Source of the DNA: Syntrophosphaera sp035450685
GTDB taxonomy: Bacteria > Cloacimonadota > Cloacimonadia > Cloacimonadales > Cloacimonadaceae
Length of the DNA stretch: 64,000 nucleotides
Reading direction: 5' to 3'
Assembly: GCA_035450685.1 (NCBI GenBank)
Contig: DAOTNF010000004.1
Span: 1 to 64,000, forward strand
Of this stretch, positions 16,355-25,184 are shown piece by piece (the stretch's first letter is position 1; every line of letters starts with the position of its first letter). Under the pieces are notes generated by a model, which ran no database searches, had not been told where the DNA came from, and saw only the letters and a program-made list of their open reading frames with translations. The position numbers and the translations under genes are program-made.

Positions 16355-17703
16355 TGCAGATATCACCTGAGCTGGTTCCAACCAAAATAGTGGAGGAACT
16401 CGACAAATACATCATTGGGCAGTTGGATGCGAAACGAGCTGTTGCCATCGCTCTGCGCAACCGCTGGCGCAGACAGCAGACACCTGAGGCACTGCAAAAC
16501 GAGATCATGCCAAACAATATTATCCTCATTGGACCAACGGGCGTGGGCAAGACCGAGATTGCCCGAAGACTAGCCCGCCTTGCCAATGCGCCTTTCATTA
16601 AAGTGGAGGCGTCCAAGTACACAGAGGTTGGCTATGTTGGCAGAGACGTGGAATCGATGGTCAGGGAGCTGATGAACAATTCCGTAAACCAGATCCGCCA
16701 GCAGATGCTTCAGGATTGCGAAGAACGCGCCACGGCCCTGGCTATCAACAAGGTACTGGATATTCTGGTGCACGGAGCCTCTGGAAAGCCAAATCCAAAC
16801 CTCAAGTCCACTGAGGCAGCCCGGCGGCAGACCCTGCGTGATAAGATGCTGGACAAGCTATTGGCGGGGAAACTGGACGATAAAGAGATCGAATTCAAAC
16901 CGGAACACAACGAGTTTGAGCTACAACCCGGCATTAGCCTGGAAATGTTTGATTTTGACGTCAGCGAAGTAATGGCAAGTATCTTTCCCGGACCAACGAA
17001 AGCCAAGCGGATGCGGATGACCGTCGCGCATGCCGTGGAGTATTTTACCCAAAGGGAAGCCGAACGCCTGGTGCCCAAGGAAAAAGTGCTGGAAGAAGCA
17101 AAAAACGCTGTGGAAAACAGGGGTATCATCTTCATCGATGAACTGGACAAGATCGCGGCGGTGGAGAAAGGGGGAGGGATAGACGTTTCCCGCAGCGGAG
17201 TGCAGCGGGATTTGCTGCCCATCGTGGAAGGTTCGCAGGTTCCCACCAAATACGGGCCAATCGACACCTCGCATATCCTGTTTGTGGCAGCGGGGGCTTT
17301 TCACACAGCCAAACCCTCCGATTTGATCCCCGAATTGCAAGGCAGGTTTCCCTTGCGGGTTGAACTGCACAGCCTTGACCAGAATGATTTCGAACGCATC
17401 CTTCTGGAACCTGAGAACTCTCTGGTAAAGCAATACACGGCGCTTTTCGCGGCGGAAGGATCCAAGCTCAGCTTCACAAAGCCAGCGATCCGGGAGATAG
17501 CCCGTTACGCCGCTCTGGCCAACTCGAGGTTGGAGGATATTGGAGCCCGCAGGCTGCATACCATCATGAACTCGCTTTTGGAAGAAGAGCTTTTTGACCT
17601 GCCCGATCCCAAACTGGCCAGAGTGCGCATCACCGACGCAAGAGTCAGGGAAAAGCTGCTGCCGGTGCTTGAAAACGAAGACCTTTCCAAATTCATCTTG
17701 TGA
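16354..17703 (+). CDS. hslU: HslU ATPase/unfoldase subunit
   Basis: AAA+ unfoldase partner of HslV. 449 residues, normal length. N-terminal PTKIVEELDKYIIGQLDAKR, Walker A GPTGVGKT at 60-67, the HslU pore-type sequence EVGYVGRDVES, an inserted I-domain (about residues 110-230), Walker B IIFIDELDKIAA, and a C-terminal tail ending ENEDLSKFIL, which fits the family's peptidase-docking end. The ATG overlaps the hslV stop (TGATG). The stop overlaps the next gene's GTG by four bases. Confidence 0.97.
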   Translation: MQISPELVPTKIVEELDKYIIGQLDAKRAVAIALRNRWRRQQTPEALQNEIMPNNIILIGPTGVGKTEIARRLARLANAPFIKVEASKYTEVGYVGRDVESMVRELMNNSVNQIRQQMLQDCEERATALAINKVLDILVHGASGKPNPNLKSTEAARRQTLRDKMLDKLLAGKLDDKEIEFKPEHNEFELQPGISLEMFDFDVSEVMASIFPGPTKAKRMRMTVAHAVEYFTQREAERLVPKEKVLEEAKNAVENRGIIFIDELDKIAAVEKGGGIDVSRSGVQRDLLPIVEGSQVPTKYGPIDTSHILFVAAGAFHTAKPSDLIPELQGRFPLRVELHSLDQNDFERILLEPENSLVKQYTALFAAEGSKLSFTKPAIREIARYAALANSRLEDIGARRLHTIMNSLLEEELFDLPDPKLARVRITDARVREKLLPVLENEDLSKFIL

Positions 17704-19064
17704 GAACAGATTACAAGCTTCCCTTCGCATCGCTGTCGATTAGAAACTATCGGCTGTTCTTTATAGGCCAGGGTGTTTCACTGATCGGCACTTGGGTTCA
17801 AAGAGTAACCATGGGTTGGTTTGTCTATCGGATCACAAACTCGCACTTTTTGCTCGGCCTGGTCAGTTTTCTCAGCATGATTCCCACCGTCTTTATCAGC
17901 CCTTTTGCGGGTGCTTTCGCGGATAGATGGAACCGCCATCACACACTTGTATTCACCCAGACCGCTTACATGATACAGGCTGGCCTGCTTGCTTTGGCCA
18001 CCCTGACTGAATACATAAACCCCGGGAGGTTGTGGCCGATACTGTGTTTGAGCCTCTTAATGGGCTGCATTGAGGCAGTTGACGCGCCCATCCGGCAGAC
18101 TTTTGTAAAAGACTTGGTGAACAAGAGGTCGCTGTTGCCTGACGCTATTGCCAGCAATTCCGCCATGTTCAATGGAGCCCGTCTGGTGGGGCCAGCCATT
18201 GGCGGCGCTCTGATCATAGTTTTCTCGGAAGGTGTGTGTTTCGCGATTAACTCCGTCACATATCTGGCTGTGATCGTGTCACTGCTATTTATGAAGATCG
18301 ATTATCCTCCCAGACAGGCTAAGAATGAACCCGTGCTGACCAAGATCCTTGAAGGCTGGAAATACAGCTGGAAAAATGTGCCAATCCGTTTTTTGATCTT
18401 TAATCTGAGTTTCTACACTCTCTTTGGCTTGTCTTATGCCACGCTGTTGCCGATCTTCGCCCGTGATGTGCTTAAAGGCGATTCCAGCACCCAGGGAGTT
18501 TTGATGTCCTGTGTGGGAATAGGCGCCCTGGCAGGTGCGCTGTTCCTTGGTTCGCGCAAGACGATCAAGGGGCTGCTCCAGTTGCTGATCTATGCCGGCA
18601 TCATTGGCAGTTTGTCGCTGATGGCCCTGTCGCTTTCCACCAACGTCTATCTCAGCATGGGGTTGATGCTGTTCACCGGCTTTGGCATGACCACGCAGAT
18701 GATAGCTACCAACACTATCATCCAGAGTGTGGTGGATGAAAAGATGCATGGCAGGGTGATGAGCGTTTATACCATGGGCTTTGGCTCTTTTTCGCCTTTT
18801 GGCAACCTGTTCATAGGTATGTTGTCTGGCAGCCTGGGAACCCTATTGGCCGTGAGGGTGGGCCTTCCCGCCGCCCAAGCCAGCAGCCTGGGGGCTCAAA
18901 TCGCTCTGGGGCTTTGCGCCTCAGCCTGCCTGATCTGGTCGCTCCTGTCTCTGCGTAAGATACCTTTATTGGTGCGGGATATATTCCGGATGCTGATCAG
19001 CAACAAGAATACCGAAATCTACCGGCCAACACCGACCTTGGATCTGTCAGTGAGTGAGCGATGA
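17700..19064 (+). CDS. Major facilitator superfamily transporter (MFS_3 type)
   Basis: 454-residue inner-membrane transporter with about 12 hydrophobic segments. The N-terminus RNYRLFFIGQGVSLIGTWVQ and the loop GAFADRWNRHHTL are typical of the MFS_3/enterobactin-exporter-like group, which are proton-driven effluxers. The substrate cannot be told from the sequence. It starts with GTG inside the end of hslU and overlaps pgeF by 4 bases, so it is translated with the housekeeping operon. Confidence 0.88.
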   Translation: MRTDYKLPFASLSIRNYRLFFIGQGVSLIGTWVQRVTMGWFVYRITNSHFLLGLVSFLSMIPTVFISPFAGAFADRWNRHHTLVFTQTAYMIQAGLLALATLTEYINPGRLWPILCLSLLMGCIEAVDAPIRQTFVKDLVNKRSLLPDAIASNSAMFNGARLVGPAIGGALIIVFSEGVCFAINSVTYLAVIVSLLFMKIDYPPRQAKNEPVLTKILEGWKYSWKNVPIRFLIFNLSFYTLFGLSYATLLPIFARDVLKGDSSTQGVLMSCVGIGALAGALFLGSRKTIKGLLQLLIYAGIIGSLSLMALSLSTNVYLSMGLMLFTGFGMTTQMIATNTIIQSVVDEKMHGRVMSVYTMGFGSFSPFGNLFIGMLSGSLGTLLAVRVGLPAAQASSLGAQIALGLCASACLIWSLLSLRKIPLLVRDIFRMLISNKNTEIYRPTPTLDLSVSER

Positions 19065-19750
19065 AAGTTTTTTTACACCTGGGTGACCTGCAGCCGGATT
19101 ATCTCAGCATTATGCGAGAGCAAAGCGATTTTCGGGTGGGGGACAGGATCATACCCGCTTCCCGGGTGGTGATAGCCGAACAGACCCATTCCGACTTGGT
19201 GCATCTGTGTTCTGAGGCCGATTGCGGAGCAGGATTTGGCTCCCATCCTCAGATAGATGCTGCGGATGCCTTGGTGACGAACATTACCGGTCAATATCTG
19301 CTGATCCGCACAGCCGACTGCACTCCGGTGTTGCTGCATGACATCAGAGCCCGCGCCGTGGGAGCTGTGCACAGCGGCAGGGAAGGAACGCGGAAAAACA
19401 TCGTAGGCAAAGCTGTGGCCTCGCTGAAGCAGCACTACAATGTTGAACCCCAGGATATAATAGCCTATATTGGAGCCGGGATCTGTGCCGGGCATTATCA
19501 AGTGAGCGAGGAAATCTGGCAGCAATTCAATGCCAGTTTGCAGGATCTGGATCAAGCATTCCAGAACACCCCTCCCAGGCATCTGGACATTCGCTTGTGC
19601 GTATTCAGGCAACTGCTTCAGGCAGGAGTTCCTTTCAAAAATATAGAACAAGACCATACCTGCACCTACGAATCCCAACGGCACTTTTCCTATCGCCGGG
19701 ACGGCACTCGCAATCGTCAAATCAACCTCATAGGAATAGAAGATGAGTAA
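19061..19750 (+). CDS. pgeF: Multicopper polyphenol oxidase-fold purine nucleoside phosphorylase (YfiH/PgeF)
   Basis: 229 residues of the YfiH/DUF152 family, zinc-dependent enzymes active on purine nucleosides and, in some species, linked to peptidoglycan precursor quality control. Motifs: EQTHSDLV, TADCTPVLL and AVHSGREGT, then IGAGICAGHYQVSEE. The usual AVHAGWRG box is altered here: Trp is absent and the order is changed. The metal-binding His and the Cys of TADC remain. Both ends overlap the neighbouring genes (4 and 8 bases). Confidence 0.85.
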   Translation: MKVFLHLGDLQPDYLSIMREQSDFRVGDRIIPASRVVIAEQTHSDLVHLCSEADCGAGFGSHPQIDAADALVTNITGQYLLIRTADCTPVLLHDIRARAVGAVHSGREGTRKNIVGKAVASLKQHYNVEPQDIIAYIGAGICAGHYQVSEEIWQQFNASLQDLDQAFQNTPPRHLDIRLCVFRQLLQAGVPFKNIEQDHTCTYESQRHFSYRRDGTRNRQINLIGIEDE

Positions 19751-21029
19751 GATTTTAACTAACCCCAAAGGCACCATCAAGCTGGAACTGCGGGACGACC
19801 GTCTCTCAGCTTGGCTCACTCTGCAAGACCGCGACAACCTCATTGACGAGGAAGAGATTCTGGCTCTGATCGATGAAGCAGGCATCAAGACAGGATTTGA
19901 GGAAGCGCTGCGTTATATCCGCAAACATGGGCTGGAGAAGGACTTCAATACTCCTTTCCCGATTGCGGTATGTGAGAGGGTCAAAGGCGAATCCAAACTC
20001 AACTATTACTTTGATCTGGAGCAGGCCAAGAGTTTTTCAAGTGTGATCACACCCGCTAATCTGGGTAACCTGGCCTGCATCGAAGAGGGTACTGTGCTGG
20101 CGGATTACAGCAGCAATATCTTCGACCGCCAGGGTTCCATCTATGATATCTATGGTGAAATGCTGCAGGTGGAGGATTTCGATGCCCAGTCTGCCCGCGA
20201 ACTTGTGGGTGGAAACGTTGAATACTCGGAATCCAGCCACCAGTATCTGGCTCTGAAAGCGGGCTTTGTGCAGGTGGATGATCAGGGCAGGATCAGCATT
20301 CTCGACGAGCTGACCATCGATGGCGATGTGACCGCCGCGGAAGGGGTTTTACGAACACCGGTCGGACTGAGGATCAAAGGCGATGTGGTCTCGGCCAGGA
20401 TAGTGGCGGCAGGAGACCTGAGCATTGAGGGCAAGCTGAGTGACAGCAGCATCTATTGCGAGGGAAACCTGTTGGTCAAAGGCCAGATTCTGGATTGCCG
20501 CCAACCCGGTCTGGAGGTCATGGGCGACCTACGCTGTGAGAGCATCGAGTTGTCCAGAATCCTTTGCCGGGGAACCCTGGAATTTACCGGGCAGGTTCTG
20601 GACAGCGAGATAGTCGCGGATCGGGGTATCCGTTCAGAAGATGGCGCGATCAGCGGAGGACATGCAGAGAGCTGTGGAGATGTCAGACTGGCAAGACTGG
20701 GGGCCAGGGATGGGCGCACCACAGAGCTGGAAATCACCATCAGCCCATTTTATAAGACGCTGCTTTTGCATCTCACCAAAGAACTGCTTCATCTCAAGCA
20801 GGATCCCCAGGGCAACGAGGAACAAATAGCTGCCGTTGAAAACAAGATAACTGCCTGTGAGACCGAACTCGACAACGATCTGAACCTATTTCTGCAGCGC
20901 CCGCAAACCGAGCGTATCAACCTGGTGATTAGCCAGGAAGTGTACCCGCCGGTAATGATCAGAATATTAAAACATGAATACCAGATCAGCAGCCCCCAAA
21001 GAGGACTGCAAATTCAAGAAAAAGACTGA
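19743..21029 (+). CDS. FapA-like (DUF342) beta-helix protein
   Basis: 428 residues. After an N-terminal region of about 170 residues, the centre is a run of short beta-helix repeats typical of DUF342/FapA: DELTIDGDVTAAEGVLR, RIKGDVVSARIVAAGDLSI, YCEGNLLVKGQI. A helical, probably coiled-coil, C-terminal part follows (about 330-400, with KELLHLKQ and VENKITACETELDND). FapA proteins are cytoplasmic and of unclear role, with links to polymer or cell-surface regulation. The gene overlaps pgeF by 8 bases and closes the overlapping operon begun by tilS. Confidence 0.8.
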   Translation: MSKILTNPKGTIKLELRDDRLSAWLTLQDRDNLIDEEEILALIDEAGIKTGFEEALRYIRKHGLEKDFNTPFPIAVCERVKGESKLNYYFDLEQAKSFSSVITPANLGNLACIEEGTVLADYSSNIFDRQGSIYDIYGEMLQVEDFDAQSARELVGGNVEYSESSHQYLALKAGFVQVDDQGRISILDELTIDGDVTAAEGVLRTPVGLRIKGDVVSARIVAAGDLSIEGKLSDSSIYCEGNLLVKGQILDCRQPGLEVMGDLRCESIELSRILCRGTLEFTGQVLDSEIVADRGIRSEDGAISGGHAESCGDVRLARLGARDGRTTELEITISPFYKTLLLHLTKELLHLKQDPQGNEEQIAAVENKITACETELDNDLNLFLQRPQTERINLVISQEVYPPVMIRILKHEYQISSPQRGLQIQEKD

Positions 21030-21037
21030 GGCATAAA

Positions 21038-24000
21038 ATGACCAAGCAGAGAGCACTGATTCTCATTCTGATGACTGTATTTTATTCACTACTGGCTATG
21101 CAGCCGGATTTCCCCTCTGATCCGGCGATTTCACCTGATGGAACCACTGTATGCTTTGAATACGATGACGATCTTTGGTTGGTTAGTTTCTCCGGAGGGG
21201 ATGCCCGCCGGCTTACGGCTACGGAAGCTGGGGAATGGGGTCCCTGCTGGTCTCCGGATGGCAGATGGATCGCTTTCAATTCCAACCGTGAAGGCGTCAC
21301 CTATCCATATCTGATCGATCCGACAGACGGTTCTTCGCGCCTTATCATAGCGGAATCTTTTTCAATATGTGATTGGTTCTCTGATGGCGCCAATCTGCTT
21401 TGCACCAAATACAGCCTTGCCCATGGCAATTCATTTTTCAAGGTGCCCCTGGATGGCAGCCGCCCCAGTCTGATTGCGGAGATAGGAGACCGCTTTGCCA
21501 GCCTGTCTCCAGACAACAAGAGCATTGTGTTCAACCGCAGGGGAGATCCTTACAGGGAATCATACCAGGGCAGCGTGGCGGGTGATTTGTGGAGACTGGA
21601 TATCACGAGCAAAAAATACTCCAGACTGACCAACACCCCCTACACGGAACGCTATCCCCGCTGGTCTCACGCCCAAGCCAAAGCAGGCAGGAATGTATTG
21701 TTCTATTGCGCTTCCGATGGCGAACGGTTCCAGGTTTTCCGCGCCACAAACGGAGATTTCTCCCGGGCCAAGCAGTTGACCGAGCTCAAGGATTGGTCAG
21801 CCAGGGATATTTCCGTGGCCAGGCAAAACGACAGACTGGTCTTCGAATACTTCAACCGCATCTGGAAACTTGATGAATCCGGCCACGCCTCCGAACTGCA
21901 GATCGAGATACCTCAGGACCTCTGGCAGCAAAGTATCCGGCAGGAGCGCATGCGCAACGAGTTCAGCTCGTTTGCGATCTCCCCTGACGAACTGTTGCTG
22001 GCTTTCCGGCACAAATATGATACCTTCTTCATGCCACGTAAAGGTGGTGAGGTCAGGCAAGTCACTTTCAGCCAGGCCAGCTTGGGGGATCTGGAGTTTT
22101 TGGATGACAACCGCACCCTGCTGTTCCAGCTTTTGGATGATGGGAGGGACAAGCTGTTCACGGTCAAGTGCGACAGCATGTCTATGCAGGTGCAGCCATT
22201 GCAATGGTTTGGACAGGACAAACTGGCTGTGGAAAGATTCTCCAAAGACCCTTGCGGAAAATGGGTGATCTACTATGGCGATGAACGTTACAGCGGCAGG
22301 ATAGCCATAGCGGACAAAGACCTTGCCAATATTCGCCCGCTTACTGTCAACCGCCCCGTGGTAAGTAATTTCGCCTTCAATCCCAGCGGAGATTACGCCG
22401 TCTATGCCACCACCCGGGAAGACGTCTGGATGCGCGAGCTTTGGCTTTATGATGTGGCTCGTGATTCCCACCGCAAGATTATGAATGACGACAGTTGGAT
22501 CAGTAAGCTGACCTGGACAGCGGACAGCAAGTCCATCCTGATCTCCCGCGGCGGAGGCATCTTCCGCCTGGACCTTGTGCCCAGGGATGAGCTTGAATTG
22601 GAAGTGGACAACTGGAAGGAGATCTTCGCGGCAGAAACTGACAGCGTGCGGGTCATAGAAGAAGAAAGGACTCTAGATATCGATCTCTCCCCGGAAGCCA
22701 AACAGGATAAAAAAGAGCAACCAAAGCCTGCCCAGAAGGAACCCGCCAAACCGATGGATTTGCAAATCCTTTGGGAAGGGATCGAAAAGCGTTTGTATCC
22801 CGTTGTCAGCGATACGGAGCAATATCTGTACGTGCAAAAGGTCATCAGCGACAGCACATTTTGGTACATCGCTGAAAAGAGGACTGGTGAACGCAATGCC
22901 GAACTACGCAAAATCAACATCTACGGAGCAGGCGGCAAAAAAGAATTTGACCTGGGTGCTAATCTTGGCGCAGTGACTTGGGTGAAAGACACAATTTACT
23001 ACGTTAAAGACGGAAAAATACTCTATTACAACACAGATAAGGGCTCAAAAGGGGAGATCAAGACCGAGTTCGACTACCGCTACGACGTAAGCCTGCTCAA
23101 CACCAGAGTCTTTGAGGAAGTCTGGAGCAGGTTTGGCCTCAATTTCTACGATCCCAACATGCACGGCAGGAACTGGCAGCAGCAATACAAACTATACCAC
23201 CCCTTTGCCCAAAAGGCAAGATCGATAAGCGACATTGCTACCATCGTCAACGAAATGATCGGAGATGTGAACTCTTCCCACACCGGTTTCTACCCCCGGA
23301 GGGATAAGAGCGATCCCAGCCGCCAGCAAGCCTGGCTGGGTGTTGAATTGGATTATGCCACCCGTCTGCCTGCCGGCATCAGGATCGGCAAAGTGTATCC
23401 TGCTTCCAGGCTTGCCACCCTCTATAATATCAAGGCCGGAGACATCATCACCAGCATAGATGGGGTAGATATCACGTCCCGGACGCCTGTGGATTCCCTC
23501 ATGCTGGATAAAGTCGGCAAGCGTATCACTTTGGGTTACATCTCCAACGGCGTGAAGAAGTCCGCCGTCCTCACCGGATTGAACTGGAGTGAAAACCGCC
23601 GTCTCTATTACGACAACCAGGTGGAAACCAGCAAAGCCACTGTGCGTGAAATGACCCAGGGCAAGGTGGGCTATATCCACATCCCATCCATGGGCAGCCG
23701 AGATTATGACAACTTTTTCCGCGACCTGTTCCGTGACAACGCCGACAAAGAAGCCCTGATCATCGATGTCAGGGGCAACACCGGAGGACACATCCACGAC
23801 CGGATCATTTCCCTGCTCAACAAAACTCCCTACGCCTATTCCACTTCCCGCCGCTACAGCCAGGAACGAATTCAGGAGCCCCGCCGCGCCTGGACCAGGC
23901 CCAGCATCGTGTTGGTGGATGAGGGGTCTTTCTCCGACGGGGAAATCTTTCCCACCGTTTACCAGGAGCTAAAGCTGGGCAAGCTGGTGGGCATGCCTTC

Positions 24001-24217
24001 CAGCGGCTCTGTGATCGGCACCTGGGAATACGAGTTGATGGACGGTTCCTCCATGCGCCTTCCCGGTTCAGGTTGGTACAGGATGGATGGAACCAACATG
24101 GAAGGGAACGGAGTGGTCCCGGACATCTTGGTCGAGATCAGCCCGGAAGACAAAATCGCCGGACGGGACACCCAACTGCTGCGGGCGATAGAAGAAATAA
24201 TGAAGGATATCCGCTGA
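21038..24217 (+). CDS. Exported tricorn-type S41 protease with beta-propeller and PDZ domains
   Basis: 1059 residues. A signal-type N-terminus (LILILMTVFYSLLAM) is followed by WD/PD40-type propeller repeats (DPAISPDGTTVCFEYDDDLW, WSPDGRWIAFNSNREG) over about 500 residues and a Lys/Glu/Pro-rich linker near 555-580. Then come the core domain 1, a PDZ domain (about 765-845) and the S41 catalytic domain. The tricorn catalytic tetrad can be placed: Ser747-His748 in NSSHTGF, Ser966-Asp967 in GSFSDGE and Glu1022 in NMEGNG, almost identical in spacing to Thermoplasma tricorn (S745/H746/S965/D966/E1023). It is probably periplasmic and cuts peptides. It lies 8 bases after the fapA-like gene. Confidence 0.92.
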   Translation: MTKQRALILILMTVFYSLLAMQPDFPSDPAISPDGTTVCFEYDDDLWLVSFSGGDARRLTATEAGEWGPCWSPDGRWIAFNSNREGVTYPYLIDPTDGSSRLIIAESFSICDWFSDGANLLCTKYSLAHGNSFFKVPLDGSRPSLIAEIGDRFASLSPDNKSIVFNRRGDPYRESYQGSVAGDLWRLDITSKKYSRLTNTPYTERYPRWSHAQAKAGRNVLFYCASDGERFQVFRATNGDFSRAKQLTELKDWSARDISVARQNDRLVFEYFNRIWKLDESGHASELQIEIPQDLWQQSIRQERMRNEFSSFAISPDELLLAFRHKYDTFFMPRKGGEVRQVTFSQASLGDLEFLDDNRTLLFQLLDDGRDKLFTVKCDSMSMQVQPLQWFGQDKLAVERFSKDPCGKWVIYYGDERYSGRIAIADKDLANIRPLTVNRPVVSNFAFNPSGDYAVYATTREDVWMRELWLYDVARDSHRKIMNDDSWISKLTWTADSKSILISRGGGIFRLDLVPRDELELEVDNWKEIFAAETDSVRVIEEERTLDIDLSPEAKQDKKEQPKPAQKEPAKPMDLQILWEGIEKRLYPVVSDTEQYLYVQKVISDSTFWYIAEKRTGERNAELRKINIYGAGGKKEFDLGANLGAVTWVKDTIYYVKDGKILYYNTDKGSKGEIKTEFDYRYDVSLLNTRVFEEVWSRFGLNFYDPNMHGRNWQQQYKLYHPFAQKARSISDIATIVNEMIGDVNSSHTGFYPRRDKSDPSRQQAWLGVELDYATRLPAGIRIGKVYPASRLATLYNIKAGDIITSIDGVDITSRTPVDSLMLDKVGKRITLGYISNGVKKSAVLTGLNWSENRRLYYDNQVETSKATVREMTQGKVGYIHIPSMGSRDYDNFFRDLFRDNADKEALIIDVRGNTGGHIHDRIISLLNKTPYAYSTSRRYSQERIQEPRRAWTRPSIVLVDEGSFSDGEIFPTVYQELKLGKLVGMPSSGSVIGTWEYELMDGSSMRLPGSGWYRMDGTNMEGNGVVPDILVEISPEDKIAGRDTQLLRAIEEIMKDIR

Positions 24218-24219
24218 GC

Positions 24220-24318
24220 ATGGCATACGATACGTTGTTTGAGATTCAAAGCCTGGCAATGCCTGCCCTTTCGCGAGGCATCAGCCTGATGGACAGGGGG
24301 ATTCGTGCCGATGGGTGA
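24220..24318 (+). CDS. Possible 32-residue small protein
   Basis: An ATG two bases after the tricorn stop opens 32 codons (begins MAYDTLFEIQSL, ends RGIRADG) and closes with a TGA that overlaps the start of the TPR gene (ATGGGTGA). The exact fit between two genes in the same direction makes translation plausible, perhaps as a coupling leader. No family is recognised and no clear ribosome site is present, so this may be only a spacer. Confidence 0.25.
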   Translation: MAYDTLFEIQSLAMPALSRGISLMDRGIRADG

Positions 24319-25180
24319 CAAAGAACTGCAAAACCTGCTGCTGCGGGCTGAAACTCTGATGAAGCAGAACTGGCTTCACGCAGTGCAGTTGCTTAACCAG
24401 GCAGTGGATGAGAATCCTGACGATCCGCGGGCTTTGATCGCGCTGGGCAATTTCTATCAAACCCGCCAGATCTTCGACAAAGCCATCAAGTGTTATCAAT
24501 CTGCCTTGCGTCTCGCCCCAGAAGATGACCATCTCAAGCTGATCATCGGCAACAGCTATTTTGCCGAGGGTGATTATGACCTGGCCATCGTCTATTACGA
24601 TCAGATCAAAAAACCCCATGCCGATGTGCGCTACAACAAAGCCTTGGCCCTGGCCTATATGTACCGGCATGAAGAAAGCATCGATATCATGTGCGAGCTT
24701 CTGGATATGATCGACAACAATCCCTTCATCTACTTTCTGCTGATCGAACAGCTTCTGCGGGTGGGCGACCATGTTTCCGCACACCACTATATCCAGAGGG
24801 CTGAAGCCAAGATCGGCAACCACAGGCATCTGCTGCTGCTCAAAGCCCTCACCTATGCCCGCATGAAAAACTGGCTTTACGCCTACAACGCGTTCGTTTC
24901 CTACACTAAGTTGGGGAAGATCAATCTCTCGGAGCACCTGCGGGTATATGCCGAATGCGCCGTCCAGATCGGTCTGCCGGAGCGGGGAATACCGATTTTG
25001 GAACAGGGCCTGGAGCTCAATCCTTATGATGTTGGCCTCTATGAAGAACTGGTGCGCCTGCTTGTGCAACGGGGTTATGCCAAAAGAGCCAGGGAGGTCC
25101 TGGCGATAGCCAAACGCTACTTCAGGCTCACCCCGGTTCTGAAGCTGCTGGAAGCCCGGCTTAACTCGCAAGGAGATTGA
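24311..25180 (+). CDS. TPR-repeat protein
   Basis: About 289 residues of tetratricopeptide-type helical repeats (for example NPDDPRALIALGNFYQTRQI and KAIKCYQSALRLAPEDDHLK), with no signal peptide, so probably cytoplasmic scaffolding. The reading frame can also start at GTG 24305; the ATG at 24311 is preferred because GGGGG at 24296-24300 is well spaced from it. It ends 4 bases before manA, so the two are co-transcribed. No specific partner can be deduced. Confidence 0.8.
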   Translation: MGDKELQNLLLRAETLMKQNWLHAVQLLNQAVDENPDDPRALIALGNFYQTRQIFDKAIKCYQSALRLAPEDDHLKLIIGNSYFAEGDYDLAIVYYDQIKKPHADVRYNKALALAYMYRHEESIDIMCELLDMIDNNPFIYFLLIEQLLRVGDHVSAHHYIQRAEAKIGNHRHLLLLKALTYARMKNWLYAYNAFVSYTKLGKINLSEHLRVYAECAVQIGLPERGIPILEQGLELNPYDVGLYEELVRLLVQRGYAKRAREVLAIAKRYFRLTPVLKLLEARLNSQGD

Positions 25181-25184
25181 AACT

